NCBI RefSeq assembly: GCF_000785535.1
Contig: NZ_CP007595.1
Span: 1,116,001-1,180,000 of the forward strand
Source: Arthrobacter sp. PAMC 25486
GTDB taxonomy: Bacteria; Actinomycetota; Actinomycetes; Actinomycetales; Micrococcaceae
Length of the DNA: 64,000 nt
Direction of reading: 5' to 3'
A program made the translations under genes and the position numbers. Positions 25,820-34,419 of the stretch are shown piece by piece. The notes under the pieces are model-generated. The model worked only from the letters and a program-made list of their open reading frames with translations. It was not told where the DNA came from and ran no database searches. Positions within the stretch are counted from its first letter, which is position 1. The number at the start of each line of letters is the position of its first letter.

Positions 25820-27271
25820 TTAGTGGGTGTCCACAGCGCTGATCTCGGACTTGTCGCCGCTCCATTGCGTGTGGAAGGTGCCTTCTTCGTCGACACGGTT
25901 GTACGTGTGGGCGCCGAAGAGGTCGCGCAGGCCCTGGGTCAGTGCGGCGGGTAGGCGCGGGCGGCGCAGGCCGTCGTAGTAGGCCAGTGTGGAGGAGAAG
26001 ACCGGAACCGGGATGCCCAGCTGGACGGCGGTGGAAACCACGCGGCGCCAGGCCGGGAGAACATCGGCGATTTCGGCGGCGAAGGCCGGGGCGAACAGCA
26101 GGTTCGCCGGCTTGTCTTCAGCGGCGTAGGCCTTGGTGATGTCCTTGAGGAGCTCGGCACGGATGATGCAACCACCACGCCACAGCGAAGCGATCTCATC
26201 CAGCTTCAGGTCCCAGTTGTACTCGGTAGCTGCGCTGGTGAGCATGTCGATGCCCTGAGCGTAGCTGATGAGCTTGGAGGCGTAGAGTGCCTGGCGAACG
26301 TCTTCAACGAAGTCGGCGCCCAGTTCAACAGCAACCTCGTGACCGGCCAGGACTTCCTGGCCGATGGCGCGCTGATCGCGCTGTGAGGAGAGGCCGCGAG
26401 CAAAAACAGACTCGGCGATGGCGGAGATGGGCGAACCCAGATCCAGGCCGGACTGGACCGTCCAGCGGCCCGTGCCCTTCTGGCCTGCGGAGTCAACAAT
26501 GACGTCAACCAGCGGCTTGCCGGTCTTGGCATCGACGTGGCCCAGGACTTCAGCGGTGATTTCGATCAGGAAGGAGGCCAGCTGGCCTTCGTTCCACTTG
26601 CCGAAGATCTCTGCCTGCTCGGCCGGCTCGATGCCAGCGGCGCTACGCAACAGATCGAATGCTTCACCGATAACCTGCATATCGGCATATTCGATGCCGT
26701 TGTGAACCATCTTGACGAAGTGGCCGGCGCCGTCGGTGCCGATCCATGCACAGCAGGGCTGGCCGTCGACCTTGGCGGAAATCTTTTCCAACAACGGGCC
26801 GAGGGCGTCGTAGGACTCCTTGGAACCGCCGGGCATGATGGACGGGCCAAGTAGTGCGCCTTCTTCACCACCGGAAACGCCAACGCCTACGAAGTGCAGG
26901 TCTTTCTCGGCCAGGGCAGCTTCGCGGCGGCGAGTGTCTTGGTAGTGGGAGTTACCGCCATCGATGATGATGTCGCCGGCTTCCATGAGTGGAACGAGCT
27001 GATCGATCACGGAGTCAACGGGGCCGCCGGCCTTGACCATGATGAGCACGCGGCGCGGCTTCTCCAAGGACTCGACGAGCTCGGCAAGAGTTTCTGTGCG
27101 GACGAAATTGCCTTCGCTGCCGTGCGCCTCCAGGAGCGCGTCGGTCTTTTCAACGGAGCGGTTGTGCAGGGCCACGGTGTATCCGTTGCGTGCAAGGTTG
27201 CGTGCCAGGTTGGCGCCCATGACGGCGAGTCCTGTCACGCCGATCTGTGCGGATCCAGTTTGTGCAGACAT
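25820..27271 (-). CDS. gnd: 6-phosphogluconate dehydrogenase, decarboxylating
   Basis: A 483-residue enzyme that turns 6-phosphogluconate into ribulose 5-phosphate, CO2 and NADPH. GVTGLAVMGANLARNLARNG is the NADP fold, GGEEGALLGPSIMPGG and KMVHNGIEYADMQ carry the substrate and catalytic residues, and GTGRWTVQ closes the C-terminal signature. Long GndA-type length. It is the last gene of the leftward sugar-acid run, 138 bases after idnD. A palindrome at 27363-27376 may regulate it. Confidence 0.96.
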   Translation of the reverse strand: MSAQTGSAQIGVTGLAVMGANLARNLARNGYTVALHNRSVEKTDALLEAHGSEGNFVRTETLAELVESLEKPRRVLIMVKAGGPVDSVIDQLVPLMEAGDIIIDGGNSHYQDTRRREAALAEKDLHFVGVGVSGGEEGALLGPSIMPGGSKESYDALGPLLEKISAKVDGQPCCAWIGTDGAGHFVKMVHNGIEYADMQVIGEAFDLLRSAAGIEPAEQAEIFGKWNEGQLASFLIEITAEVLGHVDAKTGKPLVDVIVDSAGQKGTGRWTVQSGLDLGSPISAIAESVFARGLSSQRDQRAIGQEVLAGHEVAVELGADFVEDVRQALYASKLISYAQGIDMLTSAATEYNWDLKLDEIASLWRGGCIIRAELLKDITKAYAAEDKPANLLFAPAFAAEIADVLPAWRRVVSTAVQLGIPVPVFSSTLAYYDGLRRPRLPAALTQGLRDLFGAHTYNRVDEEGTFHTQWSGDKSEISAVDTH

Positions 27272-27362
27272 AGTACCTCCAGAGTGAAATGAACAGTTTC
27301 CTACAGCTTATCGGTGATGGCGACGGTTCCCCAGCCGATTCCATGATTTGGATGGCAGCGGA

Positions 27363-27376
27363 CGTCATAAATGACG
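27363..27376. promoter_or_regulatory. Palindrome upstream of gnd
   Basis: CGTCATAAATGACG is a perfect 14-base palindrome (six-base arms, two-base centre) in the idnD-gnd spacer, 92 bases upstream of the gnd start. It could bind a GntR-type dimer; this is inference from symmetry and position. Confidence 0.35.
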
Positions 27377-27409
27377 CGAAGGGTGGCAATCGGATGCCAA
27401 ATGGATCGC

Positions 27410-28483
27410 CTAGGTCGTGAAGTTGAGGAGCACTTTTCCTGAAACGGCCGAATTTTTGGCCATCTCAAACGCCTCCAGGCCGTCGCGGAGCGCGTATTCG
27501 TGCGTCACGACCGGATCAACAAATAGCGAGCCGTCAGCCAATGCGGCAATGACTTCATCTATTTCGTCATTGAAGCGGAAGGAGCCCACGAGTTCCAGCT
27601 CACGAACGATCGCCAACGAGATGGCAACCGGTTGCGCTCCGGAAGGAAGCAAGCCGACCATGACGACCCGGCCGCCACGCGTGGCACCGCTGATGGCCGA
27701 GGCCAGGCCAAAATGGTTACCCGACGACTCGATGACGATGTCGGCCTCCACGGCGGCAATTGCCTCCGTGTCCCCTGCTTCAAGAAGCACGTCGGCCCCC
27801 ACAGCTGCGGCGATTTCCAGCGGCCTGGCGTGCATGTCCACGGCGGTGATGTGTGCGGCTCCGGCGCGCTTGAGCACGGCGACGGCCAGTGCGCCGATAG
27901 GGCCGCAGCCCACCACTAGGGCCGTCTTTCCGCGCACCTCGCCAGCCCGCGCCACGGCGTGCCAGGCCACGCTGGCCGGCTCGACGAGTGCCGCACGGCG
28001 CAGCGGCAGCGCCTCCGGAAGTGGGCGCAGCATGCGGGTGGGCAGATTGGCGTAGCGCAGGAAAGCCCCGTCGGTGTGCGGGTGCCGGGCGGCGCTGCCG
28101 AGATAGGTGCACCCCGGGGACAGGTTGGGCCGGTCCAGCGGATATCTGGCGGCACCGGGCGCCGGGGTGGCGGGGTGCACGGCCACGGGCGTTCCGACGC
28201 CGGGCCCGGTGCCGTCCGCAGCGGCGCGGATCACGGTTCCCACCACCTCGTGTCCAAGAACCATGGGGTCCTTCAGGATGGACTCCCCCGCGGCGCCGTG
28301 CAGCCAATAGTGAAGATCGGATCCGCAGATGCCGCCGTAGGCGATTTCAACGACCGCCTGATCGGCGCCGGGTTGCACCAGCGCAACGTCCTCGATGCGC
28401 AGGTCACCCTTGCCATGGGCCACCACGGCGGGGGCGCTGACTGGAAAGTTAAGGCCGTCGGGCCGGTCAATGTTTTCGCCCAT
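27410..28483 (-). CDS. idnD: L-idonate 5-dehydrogenase (zinc-type MDR)
   Basis: A 357-residue medium-chain dehydrogenase that oxidises L-idonate to 5-keto-D-gluconate. GGICGSDLHYWLHGAAGES and PMVLGHEVVG carry the catalytic zinc ligands, GCGPIGALAV is the NAD fold, and VGSFRFNDEID near the C-terminus is characteristic of IdnD. The structural zinc loop is degenerate: the CxxCxxC of E. coli IdnD is replaced by PAPGAARYP, leaving one cysteine. It overlaps nothing and lies four bases from idnO, so it is translated in the same operon. Confidence 0.88.
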   Translation of the reverse strand: MGENIDRPDGLNFPVSAPAVVAHGKGDLRIEDVALVQPGADQAVVEIAYGGICGSDLHYWLHGAAGESILKDPMVLGHEVVGTVIRAAADGTGPGVGTPVAVHPATPAPGAARYPLDRPNLSPGCTYLGSAARHPHTDGAFLRYANLPTRMLRPLPEALPLRRAALVEPASVAWHAVARAGEVRGKTALVVGCGPIGALAVAVLKRAGAAHITAVDMHARPLEIAAAVGADVLLEAGDTEAIAAVEADIVIESSGNHFGLASAISGATRGGRVVMVGLLPSGAQPVAISLAIVRELELVGSFRFNDEIDEVIAALADGSLFVDPVVTHEYALRDGLEAFEMAKNSAVSGKVLLNFTT

Positions 28484-28487
28484 GATG

Positions 28488-29258
28488 CTAGACCACCACC
28501 GTCATGCCGCCATCGATGAAGATGGTCTGGCCGTTGACAAAGTTGGCGGCGTCCGCGGACAGCCACACGGCCGGCCCCACCAGGTCCGCGACGGTGCCCC
28601 ACCGGTTTGCGGGGGTGCGGCCCAGAATCCAGGAGTTGAATTTCTCGTCGTCCACCAGATTTTGGGTCATTTCGGTGTGGATATATCCGGGAGCGATGCC
28701 GTTGATCTGCAGCCCGCCGGAGGCCCACTCCGCCGTCATGGCACGTGTGAGGTTGCGCAGGCCGCCCTTTGCCGCAGTGTAGGCGGCGATGGTGGGGCGG
28801 GCCAGGTCGGTCTGGACGGAGCAGATGTTGATGATCTTCCCGCGCCCGCGAGACAGCATGCCCCGGGCGGCTTCGCGGCCCACGAGGAAGGCGCTGGTCA
28901 GGTCCGTGCTGATGACCCGGTCCCAGTCCTTGACATCCAGGTCCAGTAGCGGCACGCGGTGCTGGATGCCGGCATTGTTGATGAGAATTTCCAGCGGGCC
29001 AACGTTGGCCTCGATCCAGGCAATGCCTTCCGCGGCGGCGACGTCACTCGTGACGTCGAAGGCCAGCGAGCGGATCTGCCCGGGCGCGAAGTTCACGGCC
29101 ATCGCTGTCTCGGCGGCCGCCAAACGCTCCTCGTTTAGTCCGTTCAGGACCACCGTGGCGCCGGCCTCCGCCAATCCTCGTGCCAGGGAGTTGCCAATGC
29201 CGCGGCTGGACCCCGTCACCAGGGCCACCCGGCCGGTCAAGTCAAACAATCCACTCAT
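28488..29258 (-). CDS. idnO: Gluconate 5-dehydrogenase, SDR family
   Basis: A 256-residue short-chain dehydrogenase that reduces 5-keto-D-gluconate to gluconate. VTGSSRGIGNSLARGL is the cofactor loop, NNAGIQHRVPLLDL and YTAAKGGLRNLTRAM give the NNAG and YxxxK motifs, and APGYIHTEMTQ follows. AGIQHR and the C-terminal half fit gluconate 5-dehydrogenase. AAGGAC eight bases before ATG 29258 sets the start, six codons inside the longer frame. It sits directly upstream of idnD. Confidence 0.88.
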   Translation of the reverse strand: MSGLFDLTGRVALVTGSSRGIGNSLARGLAEAGATVVLNGLNEERLAAAETAMAVNFAPGQIRSLAFDVTSDVAAAEGIAWIEANVGPLEILINNAGIQHRVPLLDLDVKDWDRVISTDLTSAFLVGREAARGMLSRGRGKIINICSVQTDLARPTIAAYTAAKGGLRNLTRAMTAEWASGGLQINGIAPGYIHTEMTQNLVDDEKFNSWILGRTPANRWGTVADLVGPAVWLSADAANFVNGQTIFIDGGMTVVV

Positions 29259-29330
29259 GAATCTGTCCTTATACATAGAGGTTTCGTGCGATTTTTCAAA
29301 AGTTGCGGGCGGACCAGCCTCCCGGTCCCG

Positions 29331-30254
29331 CTAAAGAACGTCGCCCAGCCGGGCAATGGATTCCCGTACCACGGCCAGGTCCTGCTCCCCCAGCCCCTGG
29401 TCCGTCAGGGTGCCGTACAGGGCATGTCCGGCCGTGGCCATGGGCACCGCCGAGCCGGCAGCCGCGGCACTGTCAAGCACAAACCCGAGGTCCTTGTGCA
29501 TGAACTTGGCCGGCCCTGTGGGCGTGTAGTCCTTGGACGTAATCCGGGGCCCCACGATGGAAAGGACGGCGCTGCCCGCGAGACCGCCGGACAGGACCTC
29601 AAAGAGCGCCGCAACATCCATGCCGGAGCGTTCAGCGAGCTCGGCCGCCTCGGCGAGGGCCGCCGTCGTGGTTCCCACCAACAGCTGGTTGCAGGCCTTG
29701 GCCAGGGATCCGCTGCCGAGCTGACCCAGCAGCCGCACCGTGGTTCCCATGCTTTCCAGGACGGGGCGTGCCCGTTCAAAATCTGCTGACGTGCCGCCCA
29801 CCATGATGGCGAGTGTGCCGTTTTCCGCTCCGACGGTGCCGCCGCTGACCGGCGCGTCAAGCACTGAAGCGTGGCCGCCACTGGACTGGGACACCGCGGC
29901 ACCAAACGCCTGCACCGCCTGGGGCGACACGCTGCTCATGACCAGGACGGCGGTTCCCGGCTCAGGGGGCGATTCCCGCCAGGCAGCCAGCAGCGGCATG
30001 GCGGCCTCTTCAATGAAAGCGAGGTCGGGCAGCATGAAGATGATGACATCGGCGTCCCGCAGTTCGGCCACGCCGGCAGCGATCCGGGCACCTTGCCCGG
30101 CCAGGGTTTGCGCAGCCCCGGGGGAACGGTTCCACACCGTCACGGGCCAATCCGCGCGCAGCAGATTGGCGGCCATGGGCGCACCCATGTGACCCAGGCC
30201 GATGAAGCCGACCTCAAGCGGGGCATGCCGGGCGGAAGCAATGGTTTGCGTCAT
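29331..30254 (-). CDS. NAD(P)-dependent beta-hydroxyacid dehydrogenase
   Basis: A 307-residue member of the 3-hydroxyisobutyrate / tartronate-semialdehyde reductase family. VGFIGLGHMGAPMAANLLRA is the N-terminal signature, PVSGGTVGAENGTLAIMVGG the substrate-binding region and GSGSLAKACNQLL holds the catalytic lysine. It is the first gene of the leftward idonate/gluconate run and diverges from the 2-hydroxyacid dehydrogenase. The exact substrate is unclear; a C4 or C6 sugar-acid derivative fits the setting. Confidence 0.85.
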   Translation of the reverse strand: MTQTIASARHAPLEVGFIGLGHMGAPMAANLLRADWPVTVWNRSPGAAQTLAGQGARIAAGVAELRDADVIIFMLPDLAFIEEAAMPLLAAWRESPPEPGTAVLVMSSVSPQAVQAFGAAVSQSSGGHASVLDAPVSGGTVGAENGTLAIMVGGTSADFERARPVLESMGTTVRLLGQLGSGSLAKACNQLLVGTTTAALAEAAELAERSGMDVAALFEVLSGGLAGSAVLSIVGPRITSKDYTPTGPAKFMHKDLGFVLDSAAAAGSAVPMATAGHALYGTLTDQGLGEQDLAVVRESIARLGDVL

Positions 30255-30314
30255 TGAACACCAGTCCTCACAACTTTGTGGTTTGGTTATTAAAGCGACT
30301 TATCGCCACGATTG

Positions 30315-30341
30315 TTCAGTATTCTATCCACAATTCAGTAT
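30315..30341. promoter_or_regulatory. Direct repeat in the divergent promoter region
   Basis: TTCAGTAT occurs at 30315-30322 and again at 30334-30341, 19 bases apart on the same face of the helix, between the divergent dehydrogenases. It may be a regulator site for this block. Confidence 0.4.
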
Positions 30342-30351
30342 GATGGACATT

Positions 30352-31404
30352 ATGACCTTTAATAATCTCACCGTTGCGATTGCCGTTCCGCTCGAAGCCG
30401 AGCACGTGGAGGCCATCAGGTCCGCCAACCCCACCGCCACCGTTCTTTACGAACCCGAGTTGCTGCCCCAGGAACGATTCCCGGCCGATCATGCCGGCGA
30501 TCCCGCATTCAAGCGCACGAAGGAGCAGGAAGCCCGCTACTGGGACATGCTCCGGCGCGCCGACGTGCTGTACGGCTTCCCGAACGAGAGCCCGGCCGGA
30601 CTGGCCAAAATTGCCTCCAGCGAGAAGCTCCAGTGGATCCAGGCCATGGCCGCAGGCGCCGGCGGGGCCGTCAAGGCAGCCAAGCTGTCAGACAATGATC
30701 TGGCCCGCATCAAGGTCACCAGCTCCGCAGGCGTGCATGGCCTGCCGCTGGCCGAGTTCGCCATGATGGGCGTCCTCAACGGCCTCAAGCGCAGCGCCGA
30801 ACTGGCAGCAGACCAGGCCGCCAAACACTGGCCCGAACTGCGCACCCCCACCCGCCTGGCCCGCGGCTCCAATGTGGTCATCACCGGTCTCGGTGAGATC
30901 GGCCTGGAAACCGCCCGCCTGGCACGCGCCCTGGGCATGAATGTCAGTGGCACCAAGCGCAACGTTGAGCCCCTCAAGGGGATCGACCGGGTCACCGACA
31001 CCGCCGGGCTGCCCGGCCTTGTCGCCACGGCCGACATCCTCATCAACACCCTCCCCGGCACCCCGTACACCGAGAAGATGATCAATGCCGAGATCTTCGC
31101 CGCCATGAAGCCGGGCACCATCGTGGTCAACGTGGGCCGCGGCACGGTCATCGACGAGGACGCGCTCCTTGAGGCACTCAACAACGGCCAGGTTTCCTAC
31201 GCCTGCCTCGACGTGTTCGCAGTTGAGCCGCTGCCGGAAAACAGCCCGCTGTGGGAGCATCCGCGCGTCATGGTTTCCCCGCACACCTCCGCCCTCAGCC
31301 TGGCCGAGAACCGCCTCATCGCCGAGCGCTTCATGGAGAACCTGCAGCGCTTCCAGGCCGGCACCCCGCTGCTGCACACCGTGGACCCCATCCACTTCTA
31401 CTAA
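30352..31404 (+). CDS. D-2-hydroxyacid dehydrogenase
   Basis: A 350-residue D-isomer-specific 2-hydroxyacid dehydrogenase. VVITGLGEIGLETARLARAL is the NAD fold, VNVGRGTVIDEDAL holds the conserved arginine region, and SPHTSALSLAEN has the catalytic histidine. ATG at 30352 is the likely start; in-frame ATG codons at 30340 and 30343 are alternatives, and the longer frame back to 30202 runs across the promoter. It diverges from the idn operon and ends in a strong terminator. Confidence 0.87.
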   Translation: MTFNNLTVAIAVPLEAEHVEAIRSANPTATVLYEPELLPQERFPADHAGDPAFKRTKEQEARYWDMLRRADVLYGFPNESPAGLAKIASSEKLQWIQAMAAGAGGAVKAAKLSDNDLARIKVTSSAGVHGLPLAEFAMMGVLNGLKRSAELAADQAAKHWPELRTPTRLARGSNVVITGLGEIGLETARLARALGMNVSGTKRNVEPLKGIDRVTDTAGLPGLVATADILINTLPGTPYTEKMINAEIFAAMKPGTIVVNVGRGTVIDEDALLEALNNGQVSYACLDVFAVEPLPENSPLWEHPRVMVSPHTSALSLAENRLIAERFMENLQRFQAGTPLLHTVDPIHFY

Positions 31405-31413
31405 ACGCCCACC

Positions 31414-31448
31414 AAAGGGGAGCTTCCGATCGCGGAGGCTCCCCTTTT
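31414..31448 (+). terminator. Intrinsic terminator of the 2-hydroxyacid dehydrogenase
   Basis: AAAGGGGAGCTTCCG and CGGAGGCTCCCCTTT form a 15-base stem with one wobble and an ATCG loop, ending in TTTT. Confidence 0.9.
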
Positions 31449-31549
31449 GCATGCCCGCATGAAGCACGACGGCGGATGGCCGGGTCCCAGCGCCCGGCGC
31501 GCTCCGGCGTCGCGCTTGGACCAGCTGGCGAACGCCGGCACGGCAACAA

Positions 31550-31609
31550 TGACACCGCTCCCGCTTTCGGACCCCAGGATCACGGCATCCGAAAGCGGGA
31601 TTGGTGTCA
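31550..31609. repeat. 60-base palindromic dispersed element, copy 1
   Basis: Outer arms TGACACC/GGTGTCA and inner 13-base arms at 31559-31571 and 31588-31600 are separated by symmetric two-base bulges. It aligns without gaps to 58626-58685, with 46 of 60 positions identical by my count. Confidence 0.75.
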
Positions 31610-31675
31610 GAAACCATAAGCGGCGGGCAGGCCGGCTGATTTCTGCCCGGAGCAGATGGAGTGGTTAAACGCCAA

Positions 31676-31701
31676 GCGGCGCCTGTCGAAACAGGCGCCG
31701 C
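31676..31701 (-). terminator. Hairpin after the MHS transporter
   Basis: GCGGCGCCTGT and ACAGGCGCCGC pair around a TTCG tetraloop on the lower strand, followed by TTGGCGTTT. It lies 14 bases after the transporter stop codon. Confidence 0.8.
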
Positions 31702-31715
31702 GAAGGGGGAAGAAA

Positions 31716-33074
31716 CTAGGAGGCGTCCTCCACGAGGTTCAGGTCGCGCCCCACGGTTTCCGGGGTGAAGAACGTGGTGACGAAGGAGATGCCGGCCAGG
31801 ACCGCGGAGTACACAGCCAACACCAGCCACGAGTGGTTCGTCACGGCCAACAAGGCAACACCAACAATCGGTGCAATGCCGCCGGCAAACACAGCCGAGA
31901 TTTCACGGCTCATGGCAACACCGGTGAAGCGGTGGGTGGCACCGAAGAGCTCGGGAAGCATGGCGCACTGCGGGCCAAGCATGGACTGCACGCCGATGGA
32001 AATGCCCACAACCATGACCGCCCAGACAAGCCAGACGTGGCCCAGGGTAATCAAGTAGAACGCCGGGAAGGCAAAGAGCAGCTGGAACAGGGCGCCATAG
32101 CGGTACACCTTGACGCGGCCAACGCGGTCGGAGATCGCACCGAACGAGATAACCATGATGGCGGCGAAACCTGCAGCGATCAGCAAGCCCACGGGGCCGA
32201 TGAACTTGTCCCCCTCAAACACGCCACCCTTGGCGGCCATGAAGCCGACCAGGAGCGTGGAGTAAATGCTGGAGTTGCCGTTTTCCCCCATGCGCAGGCC
32301 AATGCCGATCAGGACGTTCTTTTTGGAGGTGCGCCACAGCGTGCCGAGCGGGTTCTTCGTGACATTCTTGTGCTTCTCCAGCTCCTGGAAGACAGGGGTC
32401 TCCTTGAGCTGGAGGCGGATGTACACGGCAACGCCGATGAGCAGGATGCTGGCCAGGAACGGCACACGCCACAGCCAGCCTTCGAGTACCTCCGGATTCG
32501 CCATGCCCAGCATTGCGAAGGTTCCTGCACCCAGCAGCGTACCGACCTGAATACCAACGAAGGGCAGCGCAGCGAAGAAGCCGCGGCGCTTGCGCGGAGC
32601 AACTTCGGAGATGAGGGTTGTGGCTCCAGCCTGCTCTGCGCCGGCACCCAAGCCCTGCAGGATGCGCATGAGAACCAGAAGGACGGCGCCGACCATTCCT
32701 GCCTGCTCATAGGTGGGCAGCAGGCCGATGGCGAACGATGCGCCACCCATGAGCGCGATGGTCAGCAGCAGGACCTGCTTGCGGCCGAAGCGATCGCCAA
32801 TGTAGCCAAACACAAGGCCGCCGAAGGGGCGGGCCGCGAAGCCAACTCCGTACGTGGCGAAAGATGCGATCAAGGCGCCCGTGTCGCCCAGCGGGGCGAA
32901 GAAAAGCGGACCGAAGATCAAGGCTGAGGCAAGGCCGTAAATGTAGAAGTCATAGTACTCAAGTGCCGAACCCACGGAGCTGGCGAGAGTGGCCCGGCGA
33001 AGCTGGTCCGGATCGACCTTCTCATCTACGTGAGAGGCGGCCGCCGGGGCGGGGCGTAGCGGTTGTGCAGTCAC
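31716..33074 (-). CDS. MHS-family MFS transporter
   Basis: A 452-residue metabolite:H+ symporter-type permease with twelve membrane segments. SSVGSALEYYDFYIYG at the first helix, GFAARPFGGLVFGYIGDRFG between helices 2 and 3 and RILQGLGAGAEQAG in helix 4 mark the family that carries shikimate, proline/betaine, alpha-ketoglutarate and similar acids. Placement beside the IclR gene and the sugar-acid dehydrogenases suggests idonate, gluconate or a related acid. It is transcribed leftward, divergent from nothing but downstream of iclR. Confidence 0.9.
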   Translation of the reverse strand: MTAQPLRPAPAAASHVDEKVDPDQLRRATLASSVGSALEYYDFYIYGLASALIFGPLFFAPLGDTGALIASFATYGVGFAARPFGGLVFGYIGDRFGRKQVLLLTIALMGGASFAIGLLPTYEQAGMVGAVLLVLMRILQGLGAGAEQAGATTLISEVAPRKRRGFFAALPFVGIQVGTLLGAGTFAMLGMANPEVLEGWLWRVPFLASILLIGVAVYIRLQLKETPVFQELEKHKNVTKNPLGTLWRTSKKNVLIGIGLRMGENGNSSIYSTLLVGFMAAKGGVFEGDKFIGPVGLLIAAGFAAIMVISFGAISDRVGRVKVYRYGALFQLLFAFPAFYLITLGHVWLVWAVMVVGISIGVQSMLGPQCAMLPELFGATHRFTGVAMSREISAVFAGGIAPIVGVALLAVTNHSWLVLAVYSAVLAGISFVTTFFTPETVGRDLNLVEDAS

Positions 33075-33146
33075 TGAATCTCCCTTGAAACGTACCGAAC
33101 CACCATTGGTTCAGGCAGGCGACAACGACCTTGAAGGCCGGTCACT

Positions 33147-33177
33147 ATGTTGAACAGCGTACAACATGATGAACATA
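33147..33177. promoter_or_regulatory. Candidate IclR operator upstream of the MHS transporter
   Basis: ATGTTG and CAACAT are inverted arms at 33147-33167, followed by TGATGAACAT. The word TGATGAACA recurs on the lower strand upstream of iclR near 34110. A link to the neighbouring IclR protein is inferred. Confidence 0.4.
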
Positions 33178-33206
33178 AGGCCAAGGGGGAAATGTTGGTT
33201 GCGTCA

Positions 33207-34094
33207 CTAACCCATGGGATTTCCCAGCATCTTGGACAGTCCCACCAGCTCCTGCACCATAGCTTCACGCTGCCCATCGGAGAAGGTCGCCTTTAGCGCC
33301 GTCACCGACACGCCAAGACTGGGGCCATGGGATCCATGGGTGGGTACTGCCACTCCCAGGCTCACCACGCCCAGCGTGGACTCCTCGTCCTCGAAGGCGT
33401 AGCCCTGGCTACGAATGCCAGTCACCTCGGCCCTGAGCTCGCGTCCGGTCCGCAGCGATTTAGGTGTCAGGGTGGGCAACTCGGCGTCGTCAGGGAAGAG
33501 CTGCTCCAGGTCATGGTCATGAAGCCGGGCGATCAGCGCCTTGCCCACGGCCGACAGCGAGACGGGCATCTTGTCGCCGATGTTCGAAGTCAGCCGGACT
33601 GCAGGATGCCCCTCATAGCGGGCAAGGTAGATGACATTCTCACCGTCAAGCATCGCGATCCGCACCGTCTCACCCTTGAGCACGGGCGCCTCTTCGCAGA
33701 AACGGTAGAATTCCCGCACCTCATCCCGGCGACTCAGGTAGGCGGCGCCGAGTTCCACGAGCTTCACACCCAGGGCATAGTCGGATCCAAGGCGGGTAAT
33801 AAGCTCGGCATCCTCCAGCGCCTGCAGCAGATTGGAGGTGGAGGACTTGGGAATGCCCAGCTCCCGGGCAAGATCGCTGAGCGTCAGCCTGCCACTGGCC
33901 GACTCCGCCAAGACGTCCAGGACGGCCGCGGCGCGGGTCACCGCGGGAGCCGGAGTTGCATTGCCCCGCACTTCACTGCTTTTGCTGGGCATGGCCTGGA
34001 TTTCGCTCACGTAAACTTCCTCGACGCTAAAGGTTCCCGGGAATGCCCCGGGCCGGTGTCCTGCAAGCAACTCGCGGTTCATTGCAGTGGACAT
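33207..34094 (-). CDS. IclR-family transcriptional regulator
   Basis: A 295-residue regulator with an N-terminal winged helix at about residues 50-115 (SGRLTLSDLARELGIPKSST) and a C-terminal IclR effector domain (AMLDGENVIYLARYEG, MPVSLSAVGKALIA). The first 45 residues are an extension beyond the usual 250, and an in-frame ATG at about residue 35 is an alternative start. It probably controls the adjacent transporter and the sugar-acid operon in response to a carboxylate. Confidence 0.9.
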   Translation of the reverse strand: MSTAMNRELLAGHRPGAFPGTFSVEEVYVSEIQAMPSKSSEVRGNATPAPAVTRAAAVLDVLAESASGRLTLSDLARELGIPKSSTSNLLQALEDAELITRLGSDYALGVKLVELGAAYLSRRDEVREFYRFCEEAPVLKGETVRIAMLDGENVIYLARYEGHPAVRLTSNIGDKMPVSLSAVGKALIARLHDHDLEQLFPDDAELPTLTPKSLRTGRELRAEVTGIRSQGYAFEDEESTLGVVSLGVAVPTHGSHGPSLGVSVTALKATFSDGQREAMVQELVGLSKMLGNPMG

Positions 34095-34136
34095 CTTTCA
34101 TCATACTGTTCATCAGCAGAGGTAGAACGTCCGGTG

Positions 34137-34217
34137 TTGTGCTTTCGGGGTCGAGTGCGGTATATTTTTTCTCAGACCTTCCACTGTGGCGTCCCCCAAT
34201 AGCCACAGTGGAAGGTC
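34137..34217 (+). ncRNA. Candidate small RNA gene 1: promoter plus C-rich-loop hairpin
   Basis: TTGTGC at 34137-34142, an 18-base spacer and TATATT at 34161-34166 form a good vegetative promoter. A 16-base perfect stem (34175-34190 with 34202-34217) starts about eight bases after the -10 box and encloses the loop GTCCCCCAATA. T-rich sequence lies before, not after, the stem, so it is not a terminator for upper-strand transcription. The 3' end of the RNA is not apparent. Confidence 0.45.
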
Positions 34218-34419
34218 CTCCACTTTAAAGCCCGCCCGTCAGAGCACGCTCCGGGCAGCATGCCACCGCGGCACCAGCTGGCCGCACCCTCGCCACCGCA
34301 AGCGGGTCACACCTGGGGCCGGAGCGCACCCCAAGGAAAGTCAGTGCGCCGGCCTGACCAGTCAGACAACCAGGCCGGGCCCTGCAACAAGAATCAATCT
34401 GGAAACTTGGCGTGTCAGT

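Larger units (their letters stand above)
31405..31714. other. 310-base convergent spacer with three hairpins
   Basis: No gene. It holds the terminator at 31414-31448, a 60-base palindromic dispersed element at 31550-31609 and the terminator of the opposing transporter at 31676-31701. Confidence 0.7.

Noticed and set aside
25526..25954. Upper-strand 142-residue frame
   Set aside because: Its second half is antisense to gnd, it lacks a ribosome binding site and the sequence resembles no protein.
34161..34217. Ordinary terminator for iclR or DUF6504
   Set aside because: The T-rich run precedes the stem on the upper strand and would be A-rich after it on the lower strand, and a promoter lies directly upstream.
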